Positions 24,012-34,600 of a stretch of 64,000 nucleotides of DNA are shown in pieces. Origin of the DNA: Helopsaltes ochotensis (taxonomy: Eukaryota > Chordata > Aves > Passeriformes > Locustellidae); assembly GCA_013400155.1 (NCBI GenBank), contig VXBM01000342.1:556970-620969 (forward strand), given 5' to 3'. The first letter of the stretch is position 1. Every line of letters begins with the position of its first letter. Below the pieces are notes generated by a model that saw only the letters and a list, made by a program, of their open reading frames with translations, searched no databases and was not told the origin of the DNA. A program made the translations under genes and the position numbers.

Positions 24012-26431
24012 CTAGGGCAGCGAGACAAAGAGAGGAGTTAGAGAGGAGAGAGGTGTGGCAGGACCCCGTAGGGCCGGATCCGCCCGCCTGGCCCAGCCAG
24101 CCGTGCAAACGTTCTGCTGCGGGACGCCGGCCGCTTTCCCGACACCAGGGAAAAATCTTCCCCAAAGCCGCACGGAAAGGCAGCTGTTTCCATGAAAAGG
24201 TCTATTTCATATTTATATACATTTATAAATAGACACGGAGCGGGGCTGCTCTCTCCGGATGCGCTCCCTGTTCACCGGTGTGTCGCAGCCTGCGCGGGCT
24301 GCGCCGGGATCAGCGGGGTGCACGGACCGAACGTCTTCCCCGAGCCGCTCCACACCCTTGCGAAGCCGGGCTGCGGGCTCAGACTGCCCCGGGAGGACGT
24401 GTTCTCTCCGGCGCATTCCCGTATTTTGTTGTTTTTGTGTCCCGTCTCTCTAGTTAAATACTTAAACTCATCAGAGTATTGAAATTGATTAGTGTATACA
24501 CTGTTTGCGCCAAGAAGAAAGAATGCTTGTATTTTCTGAGAAAAATCTCAAGCATGTCTTCCTTCCCGCAATAATTTAAATTTATTTTCTAAGAAACATA
24601 CAAGGTGCAATAAAGTCTTGTTGCAAAATAATTTTAAAAACCCTCACCCAAACCAAACAGGTCTTGTTGGCCTCTTTTATCTGTGGAAAGCTTCCCTCTT
24701 GTCTACATTTTCCATCAAAACAGTCTTTCAATTAAATAAAAAGAAAAAAAATCAATCAACCAACCAATCAAATACCAAAACTTTCCCAAAGTATGAAAAG
24801 CCTGAACTTTTACTCAACAAGATTTTCTACAGCTGCACGACGTGGAAAAAATTGTAGCACCCTACCACATAAGACAACTCTTAAAAAAGGCAGAACCGGA
24901 GAGCCTGAAATTGTGCTTTCCGCTACAGCATCTCATTTAACAGGAGAGAGAAAGACGTTCCCAGTTTTCTCGAACTACACTAATATGGCTAAGAAAAGGA
25001 GGTTTAAGCAACGATTAAATGTAAAAAACTGGTTTCTGATCCCCACAAATTTCACGAACTTATAAACGCACTTTAAATTTAGAGGATCACATTAATTATT
25101 TGAGATGGTAGAACGCGGCTGAGTTTCCCATGTTGCTTTCATGCAGTTATTCAAATTAAATGGCAAGAGAGGAGAAAAGACTGAAGTTTAAAAAAATAGC
25201 AAAAGCGAAGTTCGCTTAACTTTATGTTTGTGGACAATGCATTTAGCGAGGAAAAATGAATTTGGAAACGGCACATAATTAGGATGACCCTTATTTGCCC
25301 TTAGCCGACTTTCCTTTATTAAAGGAGATGCCAGCCTGGTGACACGTATCTGCCTCTGTCCGCGTGGCCCTATGGGCGCGTGTGCCAGCTCCGGGTGCGG
25401 GACGAGGCGTGGGGACTGTGCAGCCGTGTGTCCGGGTATGCTGATGCAATGCCCGGGTGCGCACACCCAGGTGCCTGCCTCGCTGCCGCACTTCCTCAAA
25501 ACGGCTCCTTCCCGGGCGGGAATCCGCCGTGCTGCCGGGCGCTGGCTTCTCCCGGGACCCCCGCTGCAGAGCCTCAGCGGCACAGCTCGGACCCCAGGCC
25601 CCACAGGGCCGAGGCGTGCCGGGGGAAGGCTCCGGGCTCTGCCGCGGCCCTCTCCTCCGCGGCAGTTGTGGGCGCTTGGGCCAGTTCTCCTCTTCCGTAC
25701 GCACGGCGCTGTCAAAGAGGCGCGGGGGGCGGAAGCGCCTCCGGGGTGCGGCGGTCCGGACCGGGTCCGGGTGGGGGGTGGCGGGTCCGGGTGCGGGCCC
25801 CCTCCCGGCCCGTCTCCCGGCAGCGCCGCCAGCCGGCCCGCGGCAGCAGCGCACGCCGCAGGCAGCCCGTCTGCAAAGTACGGACAAACGACTGGTTTTC
25901 CCCCTCCTTTCCTTTCCCCCGGCTTTAACAGGTGAGGGCCTGGTGCTGGCCAGTAGAGAGGCCGGAGGTCCCGCCGAGAAGCTCGGGGAAGGCGCTGCCC
26001 CCGACCAGGACGCGCTGGCGTCCGTCTCCCTCGGCCCCTGCCATCTGCCGGGAAGGAGTCGGGTGCCGGCGGCGCGGCGAGTGCTCTGCCCCGAGCCAAG
26101 TTTACGGGGTGCTTTTGTGCGCTCCGCGAGAGAAGATTTCGCCTCTTAGATGAGATCAAGGGCTGCCCCCGGCCCCCCGGCCCTCCTGGCGGGCTCGCAG
26201 CCGCCCCGTGTCTTCCCCAAACGCCTCCAGGGCTCTTGGAAGCTGTGTTTTCCTTGGGGAAGCCTAGCCAGTTTCGGCGCCGGAGGGAGGGGGAGGTACG
26301 TTTGCGTTGGCAGGATCTGGACTGCAAACCGATTCCTCCGATTGCTGCCCCCTCCAGACCCCTGGCACCCCCAGGTCCTCCCCTCCCCTGCACAGGGGCA
26401 GCAGCGAAGCCAGACCCTGGGATTTACTCAC
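24012..26431 (-). other. FOXA1: FOXA1 intron, GC-rich
   Basis: This 2420-base phase-0 intron has a GTGAGT donor and a CTAG acceptor. It is the only intron within the coding region. Its first part (about 25340-26400) is a CpG island continuous with the promoter, with long but unrecognisable open frames in several phases. The middle (about 24450-25330) is AT-rich with many T/A runs. A conserved-looking AT-rich block at about 24180-24240 lies close to the acceptor. No additional exon is evident. Confidence 0.9.
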
Positions 26432-26503
26432 CTCCTGAGTGTCGGCGTAATAGCTGTTCCAGTCGCTGGTTTCATGCCCTTCCATTTTCACAGTCCCTAA
26501 CAT
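26432..26503 (-). CDS. FOXA1: FOXA1 coding exon 1 (residues 1-24)
   Basis: This exon encodes the first 24 residues of FOXA1, beginning MLGTVKMEGHETSDWN and ending at ADTQE. That N-terminus is characteristic of vertebrate FOXA1. FOXA2 has a related but different start. The exon ends at a GAG codon in phase 0, followed by a consensus donor (GTGAGT, first base 26431). The human gene also splits after residue 24. The start at 26503 has A at -3 and T at +4. Met7 (AAAATGG) has a stronger context and could also be used. The stop codon of a small upstream ORF overlaps the first ATG. Identity is clear from the peptide, the splice phase and exon 2. The transcription start is not determined. Confidence 0.96.
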
Positions 26504-26532
26504 TATGGAGCCAACCTGCCCGGTGTAACCAT
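26503..26532 (-). other. Upstream ORF, 9 codons, stop overlapping the FOXA1 start (TAATG)
   Basis: On the minus strand an ATG at 26532-26530 opens a 9-codon frame (MVTPGRLAP) that ends at TAA, 26505-26503. The last A of this stop is the first base of the FOXA1 ATG. The upstream ATG has T at -3 and G at +4, a weak to moderate context. If the transcript starts to the right of 26532, this arrangement could allow leaky scanning or re-initiation. Its presence is certain; function is inferred. Confidence 0.6.
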
Positions 26533-27030
26533 CCAGCCTTCTTGCAAGCGAGCGACGGGCAGTAGGAAAAGAGCCCGAAAGCCCGACCTAGCAGGAAGCC
26601 AGCTCTCAGGAGGGGCGGGGGGTCCTGAATTCTGCTCTATAATCAGCCAAAAAGGAGGCAGGGAGCGGTGTGGGGCGAGACAGTTGAGAAAGTGAGGAAG
26701 TGCGGCTGGGATGTGAGTGGAGTTGAGCTGATGTGGATCTTACGTCGCAGAAGTACCCACCTCCTCCTCCTCCTCTCCCCATTTGTCCGCCGCACAAAGG
26801 CGTTCGCACCTACAAAGCCGGAGATGCACCTGCAAACAAGGCAGTCCCCCTCGCCTGCAACTCCCCCCGGGGCGGCACTTTATTTGCAAAGCTGCGTAAT
26901 TGGTTTAAGCTTGTGGGGAAAGAAGGAGAGACAGAGGTGGGAGAGGGGGACAGAGGGGGGCGGGGGGCGGGACGGGATGGGACGGGGGACGGGCACGACC
27001 ACTCTTTCAGGTGGACAGGACAAATGCTAG
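26504..27030 (-). promoter_or_regulatory. FOXA1: FOXA1 5' leader and proximal promoter region
   Basis: This segment lies directly upstream of the FOXA1 start. Read on the minus strand it holds a run of C/G boxes (CCCCCCGCCCC near 26617-26627) and a TATA-like GATTATAGAG at about 26635-26644. Further upstream are forkhead-type motifs: TGCAAACA at 26831-26838 and TATTTGCAAA at 26881-26890. FOXA promoters are known to be autoregulated by forkhead and homeobox sites, so these are candidate autoregulatory elements. The true start site cannot be fixed from sequence alone. Confidence 0.5.
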
Positions 27031-27429
27031 GAGGGAAGGGGGAAATGAAATGAGGTGGATGAAGGAAGGGCAGCCCCCTCTATTTGAAGAGAACGCAAAG
27101 GGCCATCCAGCCTTAAACCCCTGAGATTAGAGGCAATATTTACTAAAGGCCGGTAGATGCTCCTTTAACTTGATAGCCGGGACGTGCTTCAAAGTCCCGA
27201 GTCCTGAAGCGCACAGGTTACCCCCCTCTCCCGCTCCTCACTTCACAGATGGTTACCGCGCAGGTACCTCCAGGCCCTGCCGCAGCCCTCCACGTTCCCA
27301 TCGCCCTCGGGGCAGGGAATGGGATTAGGCGCTCCGGGCTGCTAGCAGGAGGCTCGGCTCTGCGCTCCCCAAAGCCCACCCCACCCCCTTCTTCCTCCGG
27401 GTTAAACTAGCCCTTCAAACGGGGCGCTG

Positions 27430-27720
27430 TCCTATGTAGATGGTGATAATGATATTGTTTTTCGGGTGCCTTATGTTCAGAAACAACGTGAGTCACCGTG
27501 CTGAGACATAATACTACAGGTTCCAAATAAATACGGACAGAGGCCTGAATGCGGATCCGCTGATATTAACCTCCACTTGGCAAACATCAGGTGAGTCACT
27601 AGAACCATTTTATATCTTTACTGTGGAAAGCCTTCAGCCCAGAAGGCTCATTTGGAAGCTTTCTCTGGTGCCAGACGCCCAGGAGCAGCACTAATAGGTA
27701 GCGGGTATCTCATTTCCAAC
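27430..27720. promoter_or_regulatory. Candidate distal FOXA1 enhancer with AP-1 and forkhead motifs
   Basis: About 1 kb upstream of the FOXA1 start, two TGAGTCA (AP-1) motifs at 27489-27495 and 27592-27598 bracket a forkhead motif, GCAAACA at 27580-27586. The surrounding sequence is balanced in composition and lacks repeats. Forkhead plus AP-1 is a common epithelial enhancer combination. The call rests on motif content only. Confidence 0.35.
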
Positions 27721-28004
27721 TTCTTGCTTATTGACCTGATTTTTCACAACGAACAGGGGAGGAGGATTCTACACAGGCTGGTAAAAGGTAAAAAACACCG
27801 ATAAATCAAACTGACATTGGACAAAGCTTTTTATTATTATGGAGGGAATCTCTCAGTCTTTGCAGAGGGATCAAACATTTTCTGCCCTGTCCGGCTCTTC
27901 GAGCCTATGTCAACACCACGGACTTTTCTTGGGTTTCTCTATCCTATCCCTCGTGAGTTCGTTCCCTTCTAGCTACTAGAACTTTTATCACCTCACAGTA
28001 GGAA

Positions 28005-28105
28005 AAAAAAAAACCAAAACAAAAAAACCCCCAACCAACCAACCAAACAAAAAAACCCCACCAAAAAATAAAAATAAAACAAACAAAAAATCTACATCAC
28101 CAACC
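28005..28105. repeat. A/C-rich low-complexity tract
   Basis: A runs are interspersed with CCAACCAACC and CCCCACC units; there are no G residues for almost 100 bases, making one strand pure A/C/T. Confidence 0.85.
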
Positions 28106-28467
28106 AGCAACTAACAACCCTTCCCTTCCCCAAACCCAAACAACTTTTCCAATAGTGGGAATTTGAAGGGGAAATAAAACTTCTTGGGATTTTGAAAAGG
28201 GCTTGCACATCATACCACACAAACTATAATACACACCTGGGTCTGAATTTCAGCTTGATGTGTTTATCGTTCAGCACGGTCACAGTTGCTTCCACAGTGA
28301 TTTCTTTCTCGAATGATCTGTGGAAATGTCACCCTCACAAACAGGATTTTAAAGTCTCTTATAGAGACACAGGATGCAAATGAAGAGATATAGCATATCT
28401 CTGCCTCGACAACTATGTTTTAACTTATTCTCTAAACGCATTTTCTGTTACCCCTTTCTTTGTTCTT

Positions 28468-28545
28468 TATCTCTTTTTTCTTTTTTCTTTTTTTTTTTCT
28501 TTTTTCTCTTTCTTTTTTCTTTTTTTTCCTTTTTTTCCCTTTTAA
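28468..28545. repeat. Polypyrimidine tract (T-rich)
   Basis: This is an almost unbroken T/C stretch of about 80 bases with repeated TTTTTTCTTTT units. Confidence 0.9.
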
Positions 28546-28879
28546 TCTGGAAAGAGAATTAAGTCAAATCCTCGAAACAAACAAAACTCTGGAATCAGCA
28601 GAAGAAAACATCATATGAAAATATGTCTTGAAGAAAATAAAATATGTAAAAGCACTGGATTAAATCCCCTGCTTTCTCAAGTGGTCAAACTACACCCATG
28701 GAAACTGGAACAAACCCCACTGGAATATCTAAGAAATATTAAAATTGCGGTCTTCATGTATGCACCCTCCATTTTTCCTAATGGAAGCGGTGTATATGTC
28801 TGAAAACAGAGACCCTTCGGTGGTGGCTTGCTCATTTCGGTATTTGAGGTCTGTGGAGTATGGTTCCCCCCTAGCAGCA

Positions 28880-31409
28880 CAGCCGCACGCGAGGATGCTG
28901 GCAAGAGTGCAGCTGCCCCAGCGACCCCGCTGTCGGCACCCCCCCGCTGGGTGACCTCGGGGCGGTGCTGCCTCGGTTTCCAGAGCCAGCCCCGCGGGAG
29001 CAACACCCGACGGGACGCCGGGCAGCCCATGCTGGGTCACTCCGTACCTGGAAAAAAGGGCAGGCACAAAGCCGGCCACGTTCATCGGGTGCTGCTACAA
29101 ACCACGGAGGCGTTTCACCGGGCGGAGCTAACGTGGAGCCGGCAAAGCCGCTCTCCGGGCCGGCCACCCCCGGGTCGCCCCGGCTGGGATGCTCGCTGCC
29201 CAGGAGGGGAGGGGAGCCGGGGGTTGTGCAAAGCCTCAGCGCCTCCTGTTGTCCGGCTGCGGGCTCAGCTCCCTGCTGAGGTTGCTCCCAGAGGTGAAAG
29301 CACAGGCAGGATCCTCTCTTAATCTGCTTAGAGCCTCTCGACTTGATGTATAATAAGCAAGCCCGAGTCAGAGCCAGCCGCTGCTAGAAATTCTCTTCAG
29401 CCCGGTTGCTGTGGTGCAACCCTGGTGTAGAAAATCCTCTCTTAAGTCCAGAAGAGGGTCAGGACGCCCCTGCCCTCGGCCACAGGAAAAAGCAGGTACT
29501 TCAGTAGCTGTCCTCTCCCTGCATTTGAGCCTTTATGTAGTGAAGCTCTATGTAGGATGCTCTGCAGGTCCAGTGAGATTTACCAGTATCCTTTGCAGCA
29601 GGCTCAGCAGAGAAGCACTCTACTAGGATGCGGGACGCTCTGTAGTAGCCAAGAGCTCTCCAGTCGCCCCTAGCTGATGCGTTTTTCAGGAATCAGGTCA
29701 GTAGCACTGGCCTCAATTACACAGCGCCTTTCCCCAGCTCTGGTTCGAGTAGCACCAGTTTTTGCACACCCTTTTTGTTGTTGTTGTTTATTTGTTTCTT
29801 CTTTTTTGCTTTTTCTGCTTTTTAGATTTTTTTTTTTTCGGGGGAGCTGTTAGTGCAACCTGGAGAAAGTGCAGGCTGAGGTGAACTCTGCTTTATCCGG
29901 CTAGATGGGATTATCACGGTCTTCCAGGGGAGACCGTGTTACCAGCGCTGTCAGGAAGGGTTGAGTCCCGCAAAGGCCACTCAGCAAGGCTCTGGGTTTT
30001 GGGAATCTCGTCGCTGTCTGGCCGGGCCGAGTGGCCTCGCCCCTGGGAAGGGGCTTCCCGCAGTGCCTCGGAGACCCGAGCTGGCCCCGGCAGGGCGCTG
30101 CCCGCGGGGAGCGGAGCTCCTTGGCGCCCGTGGCGCAGCGCCGCCCGGGAGCGCCGCCCGCAGGCTCTCTCCCACTCGTGAGCCGGGCGGCCGATGCAGG
30201 CGGCGGGAGCTTTAATTTTAACGTGGAGCGCTGTTTCCATTCGTTGCGGTCTAAGTTTGGCAGCAGCAGCAAACTGCTGGCAGCAGCAGCATCTGCCGAC
30301 CGGCCCTCCCGTTTGCCTTGCAGGGTCTTACTCGATTTTACCCAAAGTACCATCGTCTTTTGGACGAGATTCTCTCGGCAGTGCTTGCGCGGGCCAGGCG
30401 TTTAGCTCGGGAAGGAGCTGTGAGGTTATCTCTGCCTCGGTGTGCATTCCCCGCTCTATATTGTACAACCTTCTTTTCGTTTGCCCGGATCTCTCCCCTG
30501 CAGACGGTCCCTCATACCCGGCTTTCCAGACTGGCCTAAGCCTGAGCAGCGGATCGCCGAAAACACCGTGGGACCTCGTCAGCCGCCCCCACCTTCTCCC
30601 CACGATGGGAAGTCTCTCTTCCTATCTGTTTCCAGCCCGACATCCTTCCCCATTCAAGCGGGCAAGCAGTAACCATGTGGGAACATGCCTGTGCCCAGAG
30701 CCAGGTACTTTGGACGGGGAGGGATCCTGGGTGCTCGGGGAGCAGGGGTCGGTGACTGCCAGTAGCGCCTCTCCTTCTGGGGGGAGCCCACAGAGAAGGT
30801 GTCCGATGGGGGGGCTGTTTTCCCTCGCTCCCTCCTCCCCTCACGCAGGCACAGCCTCTCCGGTTCTCCTGCTGAGGTCTCATTTAGAAGAGCCCGTGGG
30901 GGTCCCCTCAGACACTCCCGGAGGAGCCCCCGTCGGGGCGGTCGCTCCCGCGCCCCTGCCCCCGGAGCTCACGGACGAGAAGGTGGCTTTTCACCCTCCT
31001 CTCGCTCTGGAGCAGGGCCCAGGCAGATGAGGGCACTGCACGGGGTCAACATTTGCTTCTGAGCTTTTGCTGAGTGAGAGTACTCTTCCAGTCTTCGACC
31101 GTGACTATCAAGCGGCCTCCTTCCTCCGACCGGCCCAAGGTAGGGCACCCCCTTTTCCTACAGCACTTCTCCCTCCCCGGAGCCGTGGTCTGGTTCTCCT
31201 GGGCGGACTAGACGTGCCCTCTTCGCCGCACCATCCACGGCAGGGAGGGCCGGGCGTCTCACCCCCTCGGCCGGGCCCTGCCTACCCGCTGCCGGGCCCT
31301 CGGCCGCGGATTTCCAGCCCCTCGACGGCCGCCTCCGGGCTCAGGGGCTCCGGGACCCTCCGGGGCCCAGTCCTGCCGCGGCCGCGCCCTCGGGGTCCCG
31401 GGCGGCTCC
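28880..31409. promoter_or_regulatory. CpG-rich region upstream of FOXA1
   Basis: CpG-dense blocks at about 28880-29290, 29940-30240 and 30540-31409 are separated by mixed sequence and a T-rich stretch at 29770-29850. Long overlapping ORFs occur on both strands but none resembles a known protein. It is best read as the right part of the FOXA1 CpG domain; a non-coding transcript cannot be excluded. Confidence 0.45.
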
Positions 31410-31649
31410 NNNNNNNNNNNNNNNNNNNNNNNNNNNNNNNNNNNNNNNNNNNNNNNNNNNNNNNNNNNNNNNNNNNNNNNNNNNNNNNNNNNNNNNNNNN
31501 NNNNNNNNNNNNNNNNNNNNNNNNNNNNNNNNNNNNNNNNNNNNNNNNNNNNNNNNNNNNNNNNNNNNNNNNNNNNNNNNNNNNNNNNNNNNNNNNNNNN
31601 NNNNNNNNNNNNNNNNNNNNNNNNNNNNNNNNNNNNNNNNNNNNNNNNN
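31410..31649. other. Assembly gap, 240 N
   Basis: The left flank is extremely GC-rich and the right flank suddenly AT-rich (TTTATTTTATTTTC). The transition from the FOXA1 CpG domain to AT-rich DNA happens inside the gap. Confidence 1.
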
Positions 31650-34600
31650 TTTATTTTATTTTCATTTCAGTGCAATTCATTGCATTTCATTTTCTAGGCA
31701 TCCTTGCAAAGCTGATACCATAAGATTTGAACGACATAACAAGTAATATCCCACCATCTGAAAATACTGATGTATCTGACCAATTAAAGGAGAAAGAGGA
31801 ACAAATAACAAAATGAAATATTATGAATGTTGATATACGATGGTTGCAGTGATGAGAATAAGGAAGCTTCTGTTTTGTATTATTTGGGGTTTTTTTCTAT
31901 AGTGTAACAAAAGAGTTCTTAACTAGGTAAATCATTAGCTATTGTAAACAACCAGCTTATTTTTGCTCATATGGTTAGATGTATGTGTGCTGTTTTCAGA
32001 ACTCCAGCTGGCAGGATGCCCACACTTCAGCATATGATTGACCAAGTGTGTTTTACTTTATGCAAGAATACGTGCAGTTGATAATTATCATTTGATTCAA
32101 GGGCAGCCATGTAGGTATTTATTTCAGTTATAGTTTGTTTTATTTATGTTATGATATATTGAAACATAAATGTAAATTCTTCTGTTGTGTATTTCAATCA
32201 GTGCATCTGTTCCTGTTCAATTACTAGACATATTTTTGAAACTCTTGCTTGGTTTATTTTGTTTTAAAGGTTTTTTGCTTTGAAGTAGCCACAGTACAAT
32301 GGAATGGAAGAAACAGTATCAGAAGAGGTGGAAATATGATTGTGCAATTAGATGGCACCCACTTTGTAGAATCTTACCCAAGTTCCAAAAATGGTGCTTC
32401 AGGATACATATATATTTTTTGCAGGAAGCAAAGAAAGCAAATTAAGGCAGTGAGTGTAGTTAATCTAAATAAACTGGAGTAAGAAACAACACTTGATAGG
32501 AGACACACCTATGCATGAATTCTAGACTTATTTCTTTGTTAAAGCTGCCCCAGTAACTTAATGGACCAAAATATGCCTCTTCTGCCCTAACAATATCTGC
32601 TGCTCGAATCAAAGGCATTTCCACTCTCCAAGAGTCTTGTTTCTCCAAAACTTGCAGTGAAGCATCTTTGAGAATATCTGCTTTACTGATAAAAACCAAT
32701 ATCTATGTATTGGACAATAGATTCAGAGCTGATCAACTCTTTGTAATATTCATCTTAATATACTTCTCCAGTTCCTTTACAAACTGATTTTCCTATGCAG
32801 AAAGTAGACTTGGTTTGATACCTTTAATTTTCAGCAATGGAAAATGAAGGAATGCTACCTTTCTTTCAGTGCATATCAACATATTTTTAAATTGTTTGCT
32901 GTCTTCTACTTTACCTGCAAAAACTATTCATTTCACTGTCTCTGTCTCTACAGTAGTTCTGCAGAAAAGCATTGGGAGATACCAGGATCCATTCTAGATA
33001 TCTTCCTTGGCTGACAGCTCTGAAGAATCAAATGTTCAAAATAAAGGCTTATTTAAACTCCTCCCCAGGGAGCAGTTCCACAGTGTTATCCAGCTTGCAG
33101 TTCCTAGAGCATAAATTAATTCAAGCTGCATTCATTGTTCATTTTCTTGAGCTGTATTAACAGTGAGCAATTGTGGGGTGCGTGGCAGCATTTTCCCAGA
33201 TATACAGAAACACTGGCCATTTACTCCATTACAGGACATTACTAACCGGTGTATAGCAAAAATGATGCTTGCCCTGGAAAAGGGTGATCATAGACTTTGA
33301 CACAGTCTGTAGTTTTACACAGAAATGTGAGAATGTGAATATCCACTGGTAACATCCTAAAATCATGAGATCCATAAAATAGTATAGTCAACCAGTGCCT
33401 ATGGGAAAGTAGAGGAACGTCTGGATTTAGTAAAATGTTAGGATTTTCCAGGGGAAGGAGCTGTTCAGTAATTTGAAGAGTGGTTCATCATTTCAGCAGC
33501 ACGTCTAAGTTTCTGCTGCTGCTTCAAGTACTTCAAGGGTGAATTTGAATACTGCTGAGTAGTTTTACAGAGACTGACATCATGAAGATTATTTAGATCA
33601 CCACGTCGTCCATCGCCTGGGTTCAGTTCTCTGTGCAGCTACAGGGTGAGACAAGGTAAGAATCAAATTGAATTCATTCCTCCTCCATCCCTTTCTAGAC
33701 AACAAGGCAGCTGCCTAAGTATTTCTGCCATGTGTGAAGTTTCAGGTTTGCTCGTTTTTATGTGTTAAGGTGGGGTGATTGAGAGAGAATCTGAACTTTC
33801 CTTCAGTTCGTCCCAAAGAAAAAACTCGTGTCTTCCATCCAAACAATTTCATAGTTCATCAGTTGGCTTTGCCATTACCCATTGAACAAGCGATTTTCCC
33901 CTTTTCAGAATCTATGAATATTTGCTCCAAAATCCATCCATTTCCAGAAATCCTTTTAATCTTTTCTAACATTATCCTTAGAGGTAGCTGGAACTTCAGC
34001 CTCTGCAGACAACTCTCCCTGCCCTCTGAGGGGCATTTCTTTTTGTTACTGTTATGTGAAGATTTTTCTTGTGATTAAGTGGGATTGTTACATCCACCAA
34101 AGTGAGTCATCAGCTGTGAAATCTGAGATCTACAAACACGTATATATCTACACCTATGTATTCACTATCAAGCTGTTGTCCTAAGAGAACAAAAGAGCTG
34201 GATTGGAATGGCCAGCTGGAAACCTGCTGTATTAACTGAAAGACATTAGAAAGTAGAGATATTATATATCTTTGATATGACCAAATATAATCAAATTTTA
34301 AAACCAAAGCAAGCAAAGGCTGATTCCCAGAAAAGACTTTGTCAGGTGTTTAGATGTAATTTCTTTGTTTATTGCTTACAGCCTTATTTAAAGCCAGGAA
34401 TGTCTCTGACCTTGTGCTTATAATAACAGTCATGTGTGATGGAATTCCAGAAGTAACTCATATAATTTCTCTTGGACTATATAATGAAATAGCATATATT
34501 GGAAATATTACAGTCATGTCATATTAAAATAAATCTGTGAATCCTTACCACTCAAAGTGACCAAATTATTTTCTAATTGTATTGATCTTCTCATTACAAA

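Noticed and set aside
23062..24232. Plus-strand and alternate minus-strand frames across FOXA1 exon 2
   Set aside because: Shadows of the FOXA1 coding sequence; low-complexity translations such as His/Glu-rich runs.
25188..26393. 401-codon open frame on the minus strand in the FOXA1 intron
   Set aside because: It is Arg/Gly/Pro/Ala-rich as expected of CpG island DNA, has no domain, and lies inside a well-supported intron.
30194..31030. 278-codon plus-strand frame
   Set aside because: Composition-driven open frame in CpG-rich DNA; no recognisable domain or splice context.
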